The notes: a model not told the origin generated them from the sequence alone. A stretch of 64,000 nucleotides of DNA from Notamacropus eugenii (GCF_028372415.1 NC_092872.1:552808705-552872704), one strand, 5' to 3'; shown: positions 21,385-33,030, counted from the stretch's first letter. Numbers and translations: made by a program.

Positions 21385-21600
21385 ATAAGAAACACATGTA
21401 ATGGGGTATAGAAATTTATCTTGCCCTACAAGAAAAGAGAGAAGATGAGGATAAGGGAAGAGTGGGGTGTGATAGAAGGGAGGGCTCATTGAGGGAAGGG
21501 GTAATCAGAATGCAAGGTATTATGGGATGGGAGGAGGGGAGAGATGGGAAGAAAAATTGGACATGTTACAAGGTGATGTAAAAGCAATTAGTATTAAAAC
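21385..21600 (+). mobile_element. L1 inter-ORF spacer fragment
   Basis: GGGGTATAGAAATTTATCTT, then a G-rich zone with GTGATAGAAGGGAGGGCTCA and GAGGGAAGGGGTAATCAGAA, parallels the spacer between ORF1 and ORF2 in the L1 at 29575-29770. No coding part is attached. Confidence 0.55.
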
Positions 21601-22545
21601 AATTGGCTGAATTAATTACTGAGACTAAATCAGAGACGTCTTTAGTTTGGGGAGAAGAATTTTAGTTTAAGTTTCCTAGAGGCAGGTAACTTTGTGTAAA
21701 ATTTGGCATTGATGGAAAAGTTAAGGTTTTAATGATAAATTTGATTTTATGATTGTTATTTAAGCAGAACTAGAACATGTATAGAAAGGCATGTAAGCCA
21801 CTTAAGACTTGCCTCAAAAGATGTTCTTTAGCCAATGTGAAATTATAGTCATATCTGAAACCTGGTTATTGAAGCTTGCTATTTTAAGATGCTATGGAAC
21901 TATTAACAGACTGTTCTTATGAGTCTAAATCCAGGCATGGATAGCAAGAAAGGAGGTCTGAGCCTCCAGTCCATGATGCCAGTAAGCCTGTGAGATGCTG
22001 GTAAGAACTAAAAAAGGTGACCTCATGGGAAGGGTGGGAGAGCAGCTGTTCAGCCTGGGCTGAGGTAGGATTCTCCTGACTCAGTTTCCCCACTGACATC
22101 TGGCAGACTTTAAGCCTCACTGAATGCAAGTTGACAATCTACTCATGCCTGGAACTGACATGAAGCTGGGGAGATATTGTTTCCCTACAATGTTCCTACT
22201 CTTAGTGGCAACTTCATATAGTCAAAAGCTTTGTAAGCTTAATACCAGATCTAGGGGAACATCCAAGGTTAAGTCTAAAATTAGGCTATTAGGCTTAGGA
22301 CTTTAGACCAACAACAATAAGTTAGGGTCCTTTACTTCTTAGTAATAATGTGGAGACAATTAGGTCAAGGGCTTGTGAAGATAGCATACATAGTTATCAT
22401 TTGTGTCTCAGCTGGTTAATGTTTAGAAAAAAAAAATCCGTTTCTGGTCTATATTGTAAATGCTTTAAAAGTATCACCTGACCAAAAGTTGGAATTGTTT
22501 TATGTTATATGAACTGTGTTAAAATATGAAAAATTTTTAAAAAAA
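21601..22545. other. Unclassified block ending in an A-rich tail
   Basis: Sequence of moderate complexity that ends in TATGAAAAATTTTTAAAAAA followed by an A-rich zone near 22530-22550, which would fit a retroposed copy on the plus strand. I recognise no family and no coding sequence. It directly follows the L1 spacer fragment and could be part of the same insertion. Confidence 0.3.
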
Positions 22546-22794
22546 GAAAATAGTTTCTTCCCTTACAATAGCACATTTTAGAGCAGTCACTCTCCAACTT
22601 GTTGTTACAGGAACTTCAGGTGCCATAGATATATTTTCTTACCAAATTCTAGAGCCTTAATTCAATTCAAAGGAGCTAATGATTAATAGAGTATATTGTT
22701 TTCCATATGCTCACACCTCACCTCTATACATAGTATTTTTTTTCTTATTATAGAATATAATATACTATACAATTTAAAGTGATAGCAATCCAGC

Positions 22795-23140
22795 ACTTTT
22801 TGTAGCAGCAAAGAACTGGTATAAAATAGTCATCCATTATGGAATGGCTAAACAAATTGTAATACATGAGCACGACGTAATACTACTCTGTTGTTCGGAG
22901 CAGTGAATATGAAAATAAAACAGAAAAGCATGGGAAGACTTAAATGAACTGATTCAAAGTGAAGTAAGCACAATGGAGGAAACAACAAATACAATAACTA
23001 CAGAGATGTAAATAATAAGAACATCAAAAAAAGATTAAACTGAATACTGAAATTAAAATGATAAAGCTTGACCAAGAAAAGTGAATGAGAAAAATATTTT
23101 TTCCAGAATTGGGAGATTTGGAGTTTTGAATATTTATATA
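22795..23140 (+). mobile_element. Old L1 3' fragment
   Basis: TTTGTAGCAGCAAAGAACTG, then TATGGAATGGCTAAACAAAT and AATACATGAGCACGACG match the ORF2 tail coding KNW....P....W. Strongly decayed, similar in age to 13610-14130. Confidence 0.65.
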
Positions 23141-23339
23141 ATGTTAAAGTTAGTTGATGTGCTGGTTTGTTTTACTAAAATCCTTTTTTGGTTGTTTTTT
23201 TTTTCTTTGTCAAGGAATATTTTCTTGGAGAAAGGAGGAAAAAGAGTAGACTTGGAAATTATGGTGATGAAAAGAAAAAAAATTGAAGTGGAAACCCCTA
23301 ATGCTTTTCCCCTCCTCCTATGGTATTGTTGAATTAACA

Positions 23340-23475
23340 CATTCATTTTTCAATCATTCATATATACATTCATTTAGTTAATGTTTATAAATGTCTATTG
23401 TACACAAAGCATTATGTCAGATAGCAGGGGACATATAAGTCATGATTCATTTCTCCATGGAGCTTACAATTTAGT
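23340..23475 (-). mobile_element. L2-like 3' end, antisense, next to a poly-A run
   Basis: Contains CATTCATTTAGTTAATGTTT, TATTGTACACAAAGCATTAT and TCCATGGAGCTTACAATTTA. The same layout recurs at 23900-23990 and 34670-34800. An 18-base A run follows at about 23476. Confidence 0.5.
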
Positions 23476-23479
23476 AAAA

Positions 23480-23910
23480 AAAAAAAAAAAAAGCATACAC
23501 ACACATCACCCATAACCCATAAAAAGTTTCAAGTATCCATACAAGAAGGGCAAAATCAAATATTAGGTGAGGTCTGATTGGGGGAGGCAAGGAATTTGAT
23601 GTATAGGACAGGAAGGCCATAATAAAGTTCAGTAGGTTCAGGATCACTTGAGCTTTGAAGCTAACAATAAATAGCACAGTTCTTTGCTTAATGTCAGGAA
23701 GAGCTATTTTGGCAGGATAAACCATAATGAATTGGAATAAATCTGACCTGGTTTCCAGGTCTGACACCAGACATTTTTTTAATATATTAAACATCTTACC
23801 TGTATAGAGCATGCTTGTTTTTACTGGAGAAGATTCCAAGGTGAGAAAAATCATGATGCTTCTCTTTATATTACCTGTAATGAATTCAGTCTCTCAGTAA
23901 GGAAAAAAAT
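23480..23910. other. Unassigned segment with a chance open frame
   Basis: Lies between two L2-like 3' ends. A 127-codon minus-strand frame at 23471-23854 has no recognisable domain and begins in the poly-A run, so I treat it as chance. Confidence 0.35.
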
Positions 23911-23914
23911 ACAT

Positions 23915-25325
23915 CATATTAGGTACTAAAGGACACAAAAAAGAAAATAAAGGTAATCTCTGCCCTCCATGAGTTCACAATTTAATGGGGGAGACAACAA
24001 GGAAACAAATAAGTACAAGTGAAATAAATACAGGAAAAATAGGAAGTAATTAAAAGGAATGTGCTAGAAATAAGAGACATTGGGAAACACTTTTTGCAGA
24101 AAATGGAATTTTAGTTGAGATGTAAAGGAAACCAGGGAAACCAGTAGGTAGAGATGGGAAGGGAGAGAGGATCTTAGTTTCCATGGACATCCAAAGAAAA
24201 TGCCTGGAGTCTAGAGGTAAAAAGCTACAGGCAAAGAGGCCAGTGTCACTGGATCAAAGAGTATGTGGTAGGGAATGAGGTAAAAGATGATTAGAAATGT
24301 AGGAGAGGGCCATGTTTTGAAGGGCTTTGAAGGCCAAAAAAGATGATTATGTGTTTGATCCTAAAGATGATATTGTGCTAGATAAATGGGCAGTGGGGGA
24401 AACATTTGACATGATTGGACCTAATCTTTAGGGAAATCATTTTGGTGGCTGAATGAAGGATGAATTGGAGAGTGGAGTGGCTTGTGACAAGCACACCCAC
24501 CAACAAACTACTGTAATATTACAGATGTGAGATGATGAGTGACTGCGCCAGTATAGTGGTACTATCAGAGGAAAAGGGAGACGTTTAAAAGAAGTGTTGC
24601 AGATGTGAAATCTATAAGCCTTGGCAATAGACTGGATATGGGTAAGGTAGAGTAGGGTAGTGAGAGATAGTGAGCAGTCCAGGATGACTCCTAGATTATA
24701 AGCCTAAGGTACAGGGAGGGTAATGTCACCCTCTATAGTAACTGGAAAGTTAACAGGGTAGAGCTTAGAAAGAAAAATAACCTATTCAGTTTTGGACATG
24801 TTTACCTTAAGACGTTTACTGGATATCCAATTCAAGATGTTCTAAAAGTCAGCTGGAGATGTGAAACTGAAGATCAGCAGAGATGTTAGGGCAGGATAGG
24901 TAGTTTTGAGAATCATCAGCATAAAAATGGTAATTAAATTCATGGAAGCTGATAAGATCACCACGTGTAGCACTATATAAGAAGAGAATGGTGCCCAGGA
25001 GAGAACCCTGTTAGATACATATGGTTAGAGAGTGTAATCTGGATGAAGATGTAGCAAAAGAGACTGAGGAGTGGTCTGATAGGTAGGAGAAGAACCAGGG
25101 AGAGTGGTATCCCCAAAACTTAGAGAAAAGAGAATATAAAGGAGAACTCAATAAACAATGTCAAACATTTCAGAGAGCTCAAGGAGAGAGACTCTATAGA
25201 AAAGGCCATAGATATGGCAATTGAGAGATCATTATTAATTTTGTAGAGATCAGTTTTGGTAGAATAATGAGGAGAATTTTGAACTAAGTTAAAATGGGTT
25301 ATACATAACAGCTGTTCTAGATTTT
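23915..25325 (-). mobile_element. L2-clade LINE, antisense, with RT palm motifs
   Basis: On the minus strand, reading from high to low coordinates: about 25144-25210 gives LSLELSEMFDIVY, corresponding to the LDLSAAFDTVDH stretch of L2 reverse transcriptase; about 24992-25021 gives QGSLLG, the GVPQGSVLG loop; 24912-24923 encodes YADD, the catalytic aspartate pair. Further coding continues to about 24300 and then the 3' untranslated region to 23915. Stops and frameshifts break the frame (for example a stop just before QGS), so it is dead. The 5' end, including the endonuclease, is missing. An apparent A+T-rich block follows at its 5' side. Confidence 0.85.
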
Positions 25326-25445
25326 AAAAACTCATGATTTTATAAATTTATAATATTTTATAGATATATTATATTATATTAATGAATAACATATTATTTA
25401 TATTATATATGATATGTAATTATTATATATAATATATATTATGAG
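25326..25445. repeat. AT-rich low-complexity, TATA-type palindromic repeat
   Basis: Long run of TATATTATATTAATG-like units and ATATATAATATATATTATG with strong self-complementarity. It borders the truncated 5' end of the L2 copy. Confidence 0.8.
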
Positions 25446-25449
25446 GAAG

Positions 25450-25740
25450 CCCTCATGTGGAATCAGTGTCAGAAGTGGAAGAATCATAGATAATCTAGTC
25501 CAGCTGGTATGAAAACTTCTTCTATAAGATTACTCACAAATTGTTACCCAAACTCTCTTCTACAAAATTACTCAAAAGTTGTCTTCCAACCTTTGCAGGA
25601 CAGCACCTGGGAAAGAGAACAGCTCTGTGTTGAGATAATTCAACTGACATTCAGACCACTCCAACCACTGGAAAGTTTTTCTTTCCTTTCATCAAGCTGA
25701 AATTTGTCCTTTTGTAACTTCCCTCATCTGCTCCCTGATA
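25450..25740 (-). mobile_element. CR1/L3-like 3' region, antisense
   Basis: GAATCATAGATAATCTAGTC, TTGAGATAATTCAACTGACA, then CAAGCTGAAATTTGTCCTTT parallel the other antisense CR1/L3 3' ends in the window. Decayed; family uncertain. Confidence 0.4.
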
Positions 25741-25744
25741 TATT

Positions 25745-25800
25745 CTGAAGAAAAAAAATATAAATATAAATATACATACACATACATACATATATATCTC
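25745..25800. repeat. AT/CATA simple repeat
   Basis: AAATATAAATATAAATATAC, then ACATACATACATATATATC. Minus-strand frames with poly-Ile/Phe here are artefacts. Confidence 0.75.
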
Positions 25801-25929
25801 CTGAATAAAAACTAAGAACCGTCCTAATGCCACTTCCACTTGTAAATGATAAATACATCTCCTCTTTACTGGTAAAGAAATTGATAACATCCTTTATTGT
25901 TTTATGTGTGTGGTTTTTCATCTACTGTT

Positions 25930-26655
25930 CTTCCTTTGCCCTTAGATTTTTAGTTTTACTCACCTCAAGTTCTAGATCTTAGAACAAAGGACCTTCAAAG
26001 ATAGCAGGATTTTGGAGATGGATTCATTCATCTTCATGGTAAACCTTTCCTGTGACCAGAGAATGACTTTCATACTAAAGCATCTTCTGTTAAGTTTATT
26101 TTTTTAAAGACATAGGAGGAAACAATCATTTTAACCCAGCATACCTAGATATAGTAGCGTTCAGAGTAAACAGTTGAGTAGTGATCCTCCAGAATCTCCA
26201 AAATTAGTACTAGAAATTAATAAGTGGTTTCATTTCATTGATTCTCTTTTGAAAATGGATAGTCAAGTCCTTCAGGCAGGAGCTCTAAAATCTCATAGAA
26301 AAAAAGACTTAATGATTTAAAAATAACAATATGGTTGCTTGGTTATTGATTGAACTGATACCAAGCAAGCCACTTATAGCCTCTGGTCTTTGCTTCTAAA
26401 GGGATGACTGTTAGCAGATGCTTAAATAAGCCACTTTTTCACACAAAAGCTTTAGTAGTACTGCATTAAATTCAAAGTACTGTGCATGGATGTACATTAT
26501 AGTCAGAGTTCTGAGTTTGTGTTTCTGCTGAAGTATGTTAGAAAATTAGCATGTACTATTATTGTATCCCCCTGGCTAGAGACATGCATTGCAGTCACTA
26601 AAGACTGCAAAGGAAACTGATAACGATCAATTTGTAAACTAGAATGACCATTATG
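25930..26655. other. Repeat-poor stretch
   Basis: I recognise no repeat in most of this interval. The part at about 26400-26640 looks like unique sequence. No open frame of note. Confidence 0.3.
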
Positions 26656-26659
26656 TTTA

Positions 26660-26870
26660 TAGTAGAAAAGCCACCAGTCAAGAAGACCTGGACTTTAATC
26701 CCTCATATTGAATTCCACCCTAATTAAGTGTATGACAATGGGTTTGCTACCTCACTTTTCTTATAAAAGGGGAAAAATAGTATTTTCATAATTACCTCAC
26801 AAAGTTGTTTGGGGAAAGCATTTTGTGTACCTTTAAAAACCAGGTAAATGTAAATTATTAGTATCTTCAA
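26660..26870 (+). mobile_element. MIR/THER1 SINE
   Basis: GAAGACCTGGACTTTAATCC, AATTAAGTGTATGACAATGG, CACAAAGTTGTTTGGGGAAA and GTAAATGTAAATTATTAGTA follow the MIR/THER1 order. Confidence 0.7.
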
Positions 26871-26874
26871 TAAC

Positions 26875-27440
26875 TACATTTAATTCATTTTCTCTCTTAT
26901 AAATTTAGTTCTTAGGATCTAATAATTCTACTTCCACATTCTCTCTCATATCAATTCCTAATTCGGAATTCCCATGGATATTCCCTTCTATGGGTCTACA
27001 TGGATTATTATAAGAGATTCATAATATATCTTCCCTTTTCCATTATATTCTCTTTCATCCTTCATAATAATTAATTATCCTTATATGGATATGAGATGAT
27101 GCCTGTTTCAGATGTGTATGATTTCATCATTGAGATAGAGAGAGACAAGGAAAGCTATAAGAGAAAACTGAGAATGTAGGCCTCAGACAAAAGATGCTCA
27201 GAGTGAAAGTGATCAAAGTATGCTGTTTCGAGCTTGTTTACATGCTACTGAAATGAGGATTTTGAGGTTGATAGCTGGGAAAGTCTAATACATGAAACTG
27301 TTTAGTAACTATGAAACAAGCATGTATTGCCTAATTGTAACTTAGTTGAAAGAAATGTGCACTTTAGTTTTTTGACATGAGCTAGAGGTGAGTCATATCA
27401 TTCAAGAAAAACTGCTTGGGAAAATAACTATTGGTCTAGG
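26875..27440. other. No recognised feature
   Basis: AT-rich, with no assigned repeat. It forms the 5' flank of the large L1 copy. Confidence 0.35.
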
Positions 27441-28319
27441 TCTCCTGGGAGCCAAGATGGTGGAGTAAGCAGCAAATCACTGTAACTCTTTCATATTAAC
27501 CCCCAAAGAACCATAAAATAGCACCCAAAGATAAATCATGGTACATCAGAAGCAGCAAAAAGATGGGGCAAAACAATATTTTAGCCCCCAAAACTTGTGA
27601 GATCAGCAAGAAAAGTCTGTCCTTCTTGGGTAAAAGGGGAGTGCATTCCAGGACAGGAAGTGACCCAGCATACCAACAACAAGCCCCACCTCAGCATAAT
27701 AGTATGAAATCCTGAGCTCCAGTGTGGTGGAGCAGGCAAATGCCAATACCAGGACCCCCACCCCCCATCACCATGTGCCTTGGCATAGCCATGGGGACCA
27801 GCAGACTACAGCTTCAGTGTAGTCACAGGCAAATGGGCATCCTATAGCATAGCAAGAAAGTAGGTCAAACCACTACATGCTTAAATATAACCTCTGGGAA
27901 GCACCAGGCCTCAGTACATACCAGACATTACCACTAGGACCACAGTTCGACACCACATAAACTGTCAGACCCCTGCAACCTCCAGCAGTGCCAGCTACTC
28001 TACACCCCCACCACACCCCATCAGCACAGCACCAGACACAAAGATCCCCCAGGGACCCCAGGGCAACATAGGGTAAACAGATAGAACCTGTGGCCACTGG
28101 CACAAGAAGCCTGAGACAGTGCCCTGGATGTGGAGTTCAAATTTAAAAAAAAAAAATGGAAAAGGATAAAAATAGCAAAAAAATAATAATCTGACTATAG
28201 GAAGTTATTATGGTGACAGGGAAGACCAAGACACAAACTCAAAAGACACAGCCATGCTAAAACATCTATGGGCAAAACCTCAAGTGTAAATGGGAAGTGA
28301 TCTCAACCCCAGAAAGAAC

Positions 28320-29232
28320 TCATGGAAAAGTTCAAAAAGGAGCTTAAAAATCAAGTAAGAGAGGTAGAAGAAAAACTGGTAAAAGAAGTAAGAATGTTGC
28401 AAGAGAATTATGAAAAAAAAAAAAAGAATCAATGGCTTGGAAAATTTCCTAAAAAGTAGAATTGACCAAATGGAAAAGGAAATACAAAAATCCAATGAGG
28501 AAAACAATTCCTTAAAGAGTATGATTGGTCAAATGGAAAAGAAAGTACCAAAGCTAATTGAAGAAAACAATACCTTAAAAGTTAGAATTGGTCAAATGAA
28601 AGCCAAAGACTCTACAAGACATCAAAAATCAATCAAAACAAATTTAAAAGAATGAAAAAAAAATGGAAGAAAATGTAAAATACCTGATGGGAAAAACAAC
28701 TGACCTAGAAATTAGGTCCAGGAGAGACAATACCAGCATCATTGAACTACCTGAAATGCATAATCAAAAGGAGAACCTGAACAGTATCTTTCTAGAAATT
28801 ATCAAGGGAAACTACCCTAATGTCCTGGAACCAGAGGGGAAAATAGATCTTGAAAGAATTCACAGATTGCCTTGGGAGAGAGACTGAAAAATAAAATTCC
28901 AAGGAATGTTATAGCCAAATTCCAGAAATATCAGGTCTAGGGAAAATACTGCAAGTGGCCAGAAAGAAACAATTCAAATATCAGGGAGTCACAATCAGGA
29001 CTTAGCAGCTACAATTTTAAAGGATCAAAGGTCATGCAATATGATACTCCAGAAAGTAAAAGAGCTAGGACTACAGTAAAGAATCACTTACCCAGCAATA
29101 ATTAAACATAATACATGAATGGGAAAAAAAGATTATTTAATGAGTTAGAAGGACTTCAAACTTTCTTAAGGAGAAGAACAGAAGTAAATGAAAAATTTGA
29201 CCTCCAATATGAAGATCCAAGAGAAGCCTAAA
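28320..29232 (+). pseudogene. L1 ORF1 remnant (RNA-binding chaperone)
   Basis: L1 ORF1 protein normally trimerises by a coiled coil and binds the element RNA. Seen here in pieces: a Lys/Glu-rich start (MEKFKKELKNQ), then at 28410-28655 a coiled-coil heptad region with three recurring units (RIDQMEK, MIGQMEKKV, RIGQMKAK, each preceded by EENN-like residues); at 28663-28887 an RRM-type region with RSRRDNTSIIELPE and IHRLPWERD; and beyond a frameshift near 28888 the C-terminal domain as PRNVIAKFQKYQV and later SRE-type residues before a stop near 29232. At least one frameshift and several stops make it non-functional. The three similar heptad blocks suggest duplication within the coiled coil. 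Confidence 0.8.
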
Positions 29233-29785
29233 CTGTAAAAGGGAAAAGAAAACATAAGCGATTTAATAGAGCTCAAATATATACATTCCTTCATAGGAAG
29301 TTGATACCTATAACTCTTTAAAATTGCATCACTAATAATGCAACTAAAAATAATATACATAGAGAGAGGGTAAGGATACAATGAAAATTTGAGAGACTGA
29401 AATTAAAAGGTACAGTGGGTACAGAAGGAAGGGGGGGTAGAATGGGTAAATTATTTTACATGAAGAGTTGTGAAGGATCTATTACAGTGGAGGGTATGAT
29501 GGGAATTTGTGTGATGAGCATCACTTGAACCATACTCTCATCAGTGTTGTCTCAAAGAGGGAATCATATACACAGTTAATTGAATATAGAAATCTATCTT
29601 ATCTGACAGGGAAGCAGGAAGGGTGGGGATCAAGTAATGAAGAGGTGGAGACTGGCAGAAGAGAAAGCAAATTACGGGAGGTGGTAGACAGAAACAAAGC
29701 ACTGGTCAGGAGGCAAATGGCAAGAAGAGAGGGCAGACAGGAGGAAGAACAGGATGGAGGGAAATACATAGGCAGTACTTATAAC

Positions 29786-30270
29786 TGTAATGTAAATGCG
29801 ATGAACTCTCCCATAAAATGGAAGTAGATATTAGAGTGGATCAAAAATCAGAATCCTACAATATGTTATTTATAAGAAATACACTTAAAACAGAGAGGCA
29901 GAATCCATTATACTTCAATTGAAGCAGAAAAAAAAAACATAGGTAGCAATCCTGATCTCAGACAAAATGAAAGCAGAAATAGACCTAATTAAAAGAGATA
30001 AGGAGGAAACTACATCTTGCTCAGAGTACCATACACAATGATGTAATATCAATACTAAACATATATGCACTAAGTGTTATAGAATCAAATTCTTAAAGGA
30101 GAATTAAGGGAGTTACAGGTAGAAATAGCAAAACTCTACTAGAGGGACACCTCAACTTTCCCCTCTCAGAACTTCATAAATCCAACAACAAAACATAAAT
30201 AATAAAGAAGCTTAGGAGGTAAACAGAATATTAGAAAATTTAGAGATGACAGATCTTTCCATGACTTAGA
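29786..30270 (+). pseudogene. L1 ORF2 endonuclease-domain remnant
   Basis: L1 endonuclease nicks target DNA at T/A-rich sites. Seen: NVNAMNSPIKWK followed by WIKNQNPTIC and IHLKQRG in the first stretch, matching the N-terminal strand of the APE-type nuclease; then out-of-frame pieces corresponding to AILISDK, KRDKEGNYILL and a GDLNLPLSEL-like region; then VNRILENLEMTDL. Stops and frameshifts are frequent. The remnant ends near 30270 where sequence jumps to the C-terminal part of ORF2, so reverse transcriptase is deleted. Confidence 0.75.
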
Positions 30271-30274
30271 TATA

Positions 30275-31250
30275 AAGGGTGAGACCTTAAGCAAATAGAA
30301 AAGCAAGGTATAATCTATATGTCAGATCTATGGGAAAGGTAAGGATTCATGACCAAAGAAGAGATAAAGAACATTAAAAAATATAAAGTAATTATATTAA
30401 CTTTTTTTAAAAAAGCTTTTGTACAAACAAAACCAAGGGAACTAAAATTAGAAAGAAAGTAAAAAGAAGAGAAACAATATTTACAGCAAGTGTCTCTGAT
30501 AAAGGCCTAATTTCTCAAATGTATAGAACACTGAATTAAATTTACAAGAATACTGGCCATTCTCCAATTGATAAATGGTCAAAGGTTATGAATAAACAGT
30601 TTTCAGCTGAAGAAATCAAAGCTCTCTATAGGCATACGAAGAAGTGCTATAAATCACTTTTAATTTGAGAAATACAAATTGAAACAATTCTGAGGTACCA
30701 CCTCACATCTATCAGATTGGCTAACATGACAGAAAAGGAAAATGATAAGTGCTGGAAAAGATGTGGGGAAATTGGGACAATAATACACTGTTGGGGGAGT
30801 TGTGAACTGATCCAATTATTCTGGAGAGCAATTTGAAACTATGCCCAAAAGGCAACCAAACTGTGCATACCCTTTGTTCAAGAAATAACACTATGAGTTC
30901 TATACCCCAAACAGATCATAAAAAAGGGGAAAAGACCTACATATGCAAAAATATTTATAATAGCTCTTTCTGTGGCTGCAAAATATTGAGAATCAAGAGT
31001 ATGCTGATCAGTTGGAGAATGGCTGAACAAGCTGTAGTATATGAATAAAATGGAATACTATTGTGCAATAAAAAAATGAATAGTCAGATTTCAGGAAAAA
31101 CCTGGAAAGAATTGTATGAACTAATGTAAAGTGAAATGAGCAGAACCAGGAAAACACTGCACACAGTATCAGAAATATTGTGTAATGATCAGTTATGAAT
31201 GATTCATCTCTTTCAGCAACACAATGATCCAAGAAGAATATAAAGGACTT
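30275..31250 (+). pseudogene. L1 ORF2 C-terminal region remnant
   Basis: Contains the decayed stretch before and through the Cys-containing C-terminal segment of L1 ORF2: DKGLIS-like (near 30500), F..EEIKAL (30605), IQIETILRYHLTSIRLA-like residues (30665), CWKRCGEIGT (about 30750), HCWGSCELIQLFWRAI (about 30790), then KNIYNSSFCGCK (frame at 30833-31048) and W.MAEQAVVYE. Multiple breaks. The 71-codon open frame at 30833-31048 is part of this remnant. Confidence 0.8.
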
Positions 31251-31789
31251 ATCTAAATGCTAACCATGTCCATATAAAGAACTAGTGGATGTTAAATGCA
31301 CTTTGTTTTTTTCTCATTTTTTAAAATATTTCTTCTTTCACAACTGTGACTAATATGGGAATATTTTTACCTGTTAGCACATGCATAAACGATATCAAAC
31401 TGCCAACCATTTTCAGAACAGGGAAGGAAAGGGAAGGAGGGAGAAAAATTTGGAATTCAAAATCTTATAAAAAAATGAATGCCAAAAATTGTCTTGATAT
31501 GTTATCATCACAATGTCAGGGAAAAGGGTCATTCTTATCATGCCATGGACCTGTCCTCCTTTCCTATCGTACATTTCCCTGCTACCATCCTTTACTCCAG
31601 TTCTTCCAAGCCCAATTTTTCTATGTGTTACAGCCTAGTTACATATATTTTGTTTCTCTACTCTCTCTGTGTAATTACTTAATTGAAATTACTAAATAAT
31701 AATTGTTTTACTAAATAGTAATTCTTTAACCCAGGAACCCTGAGGATCTTCTCTTCTCAGTCTGATTTTTTTTTTTTTTTATTAAACAG

Positions 31790-32075
31790 ATCATCCCTTG
31801 AGTAATTACTTAAAAAAGACTATTCATTGAATGGGTGTATCTCACTCAAAGTGAGAATGCCATAGGACCTTAACCTGAAAGGGCCAAGGTCTCACCTTGC
31901 ATCCTGGGCCATCTCCAGTCGTCCTGATGAATATCAGGTCACTGGACCCAGAAGTCTCAGGAGAAGAAAGTGAAGTTGGTGACCTTTCACAAATCAAATC
32001 AAAGTCAACTACAAGTCATGTCATCATCTTGATGTCATGATCCTCTTCAAGAATGAAAGACAAACACAACAACAA
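31790..32075 (+). mobile_element. MAR1-like marsupial SINE
   Basis: GGGCCAAGGTCTCACCTTGC, CATCTCCAGTCGTCCTGATG, AGGTCACTGGACCCAGAAGT, then GATGTCATGATCCTCTTCAA and an ACAACAACAACAATA end. The same family occurs at 34188-34504, 43233-43505, 49775-50030 and 60930-61180. A preceding T run at 31768-31782 is separate. Confidence 0.8.
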
Positions 32076-32089
32076 CAATATGTAACTGA

Positions 32090-33030
32090 GGAAAAAAAGG
32101 TAAAATACTATTCAAAGGGCAAACAAAGGTAGTACTGGTCAAGATCAATCTCTCTGTGGGTTAGAAGAGATCTCTTATTTGACTATGTGAAGATTTCTTA
32201 AAGCAGGGACCATGACAGACCTCCAGATAGGTAGGTACAGAGTGGGCCACATTATATTTTGGAAAACAACTTACCTTAGAGCTCAGAGAAGGCTGAGCTA
32301 GGAGCTGAGCTGATCAGAGTAGATTTTATGCTTAGAGAAGACCTACATTTGGAATAGCTCAAAGCTTAGTAAATAGTTGAGCTTGAAGTAGAGTTAAACA
32401 GTCTTTAGAACTTCAGAAAAGAAAAAAAACTATGAAGAGCTGAGCAGAGAACCAAGAACCCAGGAGAGACATCTGGTCTCAAAGCAGATATTAGAGTTTA
32501 CATTGTTGTCTACCACAGGGAGATAGAAAATTTTCAGTACTAAATCAAGAGAACAGACTTTAAAAAGTTCCACAAATGCATACTTAAAGTTTGTTTTGCT
32601 GCTCCATTAGCCCAGTAGAGAAGGAGCCCCAACCTGCAGGATAGTCAAGTGACCTTTGAGGAAGAACAACCCCATCTATCAATGAATAAGTTGCACAGGA
32701 TTTTCCTGGGGGAGACACAACATCAAGCCCTGAATTTTCCCAGACACTTATGATTCCCATTCTTTGCCCTCCTTTCCTTGGTTCTGTATATTATGATTCA
32801 TGTACTCCATGGACACTGTGCACTGGTTTCTGATTTGTTAAATGGATACCAATAGGGTATCTGAAACTACAGTGGTAAGAAGAGCAGAACTCTCCTGGCA
32901 AAGGATAATTTTTGAGATATTGAAAGTGATTTGTAGAGAGGTGGCTCCTCTTTCTAGGAACCCTTTATTTGCAGGTTGAGTAATCAACCCAGTCCAGAGA
33001 GAAAGAGTAGCGGTACCACACTCACTCATG
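32090..33030. mobile_element. Possible endogenous-retrovirus LTR-derived block
   Basis: No coding potential. The 3' part (TCAAGCCCTGAATTTTCCCA, TGGTTTCTGATTTGTTAAAT, GAGTAATCAACCCAGTCCAG) resembles marsupial LTR sequences I recall, and composition is steady across the block. I cannot define ends or a target duplication. Confidence 0.3.

Larger units (their letters stand above)
27444..31505 (+). mobile_element. L1 retrotransposon with 5' end, internally deleted
   Basis: Begins CTGGGAGCCAAGATGGTGGA, the L1 5' terminus type, with about 850 bp of 5' untranslated region. Then follow ORF1 (28320-29232, decayed), an inter-ORF spacer with a G-rich zone (29233-29780), the first part of ORF2 encoding the endonuclease (29786-30270), the C-terminal region of ORF2 (30275-31250) and the 3' untranslated region. 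The reverse-transcriptase domain is absent, so the copy is about 4.1 kb instead of the 6-7 kb of a full L1. It cannot move by itself. Many stops indicate substantial age. The tail is short and not clean poly-A. Confidence 0.9.

Noticed and set aside
23471-23854. 127-codon minus-strand open frame
   Set aside because: Its end lies in a poly-A run between two L2-like 3' ends and it shows no known motif.
29507-29827. 106-codon plus-strand open frame, Glu/Arg-rich
   Set aside because: It covers the G-rich spacer between L1 ORF1 and ORF2; only its last residues (NVNAMNSPIKWK) are coding-derived, from the ORF2 start.
31346-31699. 117-codon plus-strand open frame
   Set aside because: It starts in the 3' untranslated region of the L1 copy and continues into flanking AT-rich sequence; no motif.
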